Source: DATMBL01 sp050735975 | GTDB taxonomy: Bacteria; Desulfobacterota; Binatia; UBA9968 | DNA length: 24,391 bases | Direction of reading: 5' to 3' | Assembly: GCA_050735975.1 (NCBI GenBank) | Contig: JBOHVS010000302.1 | Span: forward strand, 1-24,391 | Part shown: positions 23,646 to 24,391 of the stretch, piece by piece | How the letters are laid out: each line of letters opens with the position of its first letter | Numbering within the stretch: the stretch's first letter is position 1 | Made by a program: the position numbers and the translations under genes | The notes under the pieces: model-generated | Told to the model about the DNA's origin: nothing | Seen by the model: the letters and a program-made list of their open reading frames with translations, nothing else | Database searches by the model: none

Positions 23646-23903
23646 TGAATCTAAAGGGAGGGTGTGTGTTTCCGCCATCCTTATTAAGGTTCGCACAAGT
23701 CCAGCAGCGGGTGGTTAGTTTGGGACCTCTCTGGCTTTAAGCCCACTTCTCAGTTAAAGTCCGCGGGAACTCCGGGATATAGTCGGCCGGTGGGCCGATA
23801 GCATTCATTCGATAGCTCGCTTGGGCCCTCACTTTCTGGTGCATGTCGCAAACGGATCATGTCAAACGACGGATTTGACGCATTGCAAGAGGAGGAGAAA
23901 ACC

Positions 23904-24391
23904 ATGCTGAAATTCATTACCAAGACTGGGTTGCTGGCGTTCGTTGCCGGCGCGCTGCTCATGGTCGCGACCGGAAACGCCAGCGCCAAGGTCGAGGGTG
24001 ACACCATCATCCTTGGCGCCGCGGTTTCGCTGACCGGTAAGTATTCCACCAACGGCAAGAATACGCAGGATGGATACGATCTGGCGGTGAAGCGCATCAA
24101 CGAGAAGGGCGGTGTCAAGGTCGGCGGCAAGAACTACAAGCTCAAAATCGTTTACTACGACGATGAGTCCACGCCGGCGCGCGCGGCGCAGCTCGCTGAA
24201 CGTCTCATCAATCAGGACGGTGTGAAGTTCATGCTCGGTCCGTATAGCTCCGGACTCACTACGGCGATCGTGCCGGTGACCGAGAAGTACAAAATTCCCA
24301 TGGTCGAAGGCAACGGCGCTGCGCTTTCGCTGTTCAATAAAGGCTACAAATACCTGTTCGCCACGCTCTCCACCACCGAGTACTATCTCAA
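23904..24391 (+). CDS. Branched-chain amino acid type ABC substrate-binding protein (LivK-like), partial
   Basis: The frame opens at ATG 23904 behind a strong AGGAGGAG site and runs off the right edge after 162 codons. It has a signal peptide (MLKFITKTGLLAFVAGALL, cleaved near 'GNASA-KVEG'). The type I periplasmic binding fold of the LivJ/LivK/Peripla_BP_6 family follows: 'IILGAAVSLTGKYSTNGKN' (35-53), 'GYDLAVKRINEKGGV' (57-71), 'LKIVYYDDESTPARAAQLAERLI' split across 79-101, and 'GPYSSGLTTAIVPVTEKYKIPMVEG' split across 112-136. These are the classic ligand-loop segments. Such proteins carry branched-chain amino acids but also aromatic acids or amides in catabolic clusters. Its base composition is higher in GC than the minus-strand genes to its left. 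The rest of the transporter would lie beyond the window. Confidence 0.93.
   Translation, partial: MLKFITKTGLLAFVAGALLMVATGNASAKVEGDTIILGAAVSLTGKYSTNGKNTQDGYDLAVKRINEKGGVKVGGKNYKLKIVYYDDESTPARAAQLAERLINQDGVKFMLGPYSSGLTTAIVPVTEKYKIPMVEGNGAALSLFNKGYKYLFATLSTTEYYL

Larger units (their letters stand above)
23178..23903. other. 726-bp gene-free region with inverted repeats
   Basis: No reading frame here has a ribosome-binding site plus family-like sequence, and no tRNA or other structured RNA is recognised. The stretch is AT-richer than the gene at its right edge. It contains the inverted repeat next to the GlcG-like gene (23198-23226), an operator-like cluster (23502-23530), a candidate promoter (23616-23645) and the 5' leader of the LivK-like gene. 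It probably holds divergent control signals for both flanking genes. Confidence 0.6.

Noticed and set aside
23861..23879. GTCAAA/TTTGAC inverted repeat just before the LivK-like ribosome-binding site
   Set aside because: Six-base arms with a 7-base spacer are too likely by chance, and no second copy or promoter alignment supports it.
23750..24130. Minus-strand open frame of 126 codons
   Set aside because: It is antisense to the 5' end of the LivK-like gene, which has a strong ribosome-binding site, signal peptide and family motifs.
1..24391. CRISPR arrays, tRNA/rRNA genes, insertion sequences and attachment sites
   Set aside because: No regularly spaced repeats, cloverleaf-like sequence, transposase or integrase frame, or terminal inverted repeats with target duplications were seen. 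The two decayed genes show no adjoining mobile element.

Overview
The window looks like a catabolic/accessory region of an uncultured-type soil or sediment bacterium. The GC content is moderate, Shine-Dalgarno sites are ordinary (AGGAG/GGAGG), and promoters are sigma70-like. The gene mix (orphan solute-binding proteins, CoA ligase, MmgE/PrpD, hydantoinase A/B, UbiD, LLM flavoenzyme, amidohydrolases) is familiar from Proteobacteria, Desulfobacterota/Binatota-like and Tectomicrobia-like genomes. No rRNA, tRNA or marker gene is present, so this placement is a guess.

Region 1 (1-8686, all minus strand) reads as one operon with gaps of 12-77 bp: GntR/FCD regulator, hydantoinase B, hydantoinase A, UbiD decarboxylase, LLM flavin oxidoreductase, a family 1 solute-binding protein, and the start of a leaderless NMT1/SsuA-like binding protein that runs off the left edge. 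The regulator is divergent from an acyl-CoA dehydrogenase. A 14-bp perfect palindrome lies between the two start codons, inside the spacer of a candidate leftward promoter and just downstream of a good rightward promoter, as expected for an autoregulated bidirectional control region.

Region 2 (8911-16025) holds, on plus, the acyl-CoA dehydrogenase, a 3'-truncated M20 peptidase, a single-cysteine Asp/Glu-racemase-superfamily protein, an MmgE/PrpD protein and an acyl-CoA ligase. A minus-strand mandelate racemase/muconate lactonizing (enolase superfamily) gene is convergent with the racemase-like gene (8 bp apart) and divergent from MmgE/PrpD.

Region 3 (16065-23177, all minus) is a second gene run: GlcG/HbpS-like protein, NitT/TauT-type binding protein, a 60-codon amidohydrolase remnant apparently made of N- and C-terminal ends only, a second enolase-superfamily enzyme, a second racemase-like protein (about 77% identical to the first by hand alignment), another binding protein, a p-hydroxycinnamoyl-CoA hydratase/lyase-like crotonase and a complete amidohydrolase. 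Region 4 (23178-24391) is a 726-bp gene-free stretch with operator-like inverted repeats, then the 5' part of a branched-chain amino acid type (LivK) binding protein.

Taken together, the genes suggest uptake and breakdown of carboxylated, possibly aromatic or cyclic-amide compounds: CoA activation, hydratase/lyase side-chain cleavage, prFMN decarboxylation, ATP-dependent ring opening and isomerisation. Five solute-binding proteins occur with no permease or ATPase in the window. The most notable items are the recurring racemase-like plus enolase pair, the HyuAB-UbiD-LLM operon with its control region, and the two decayed hydrolase genes.
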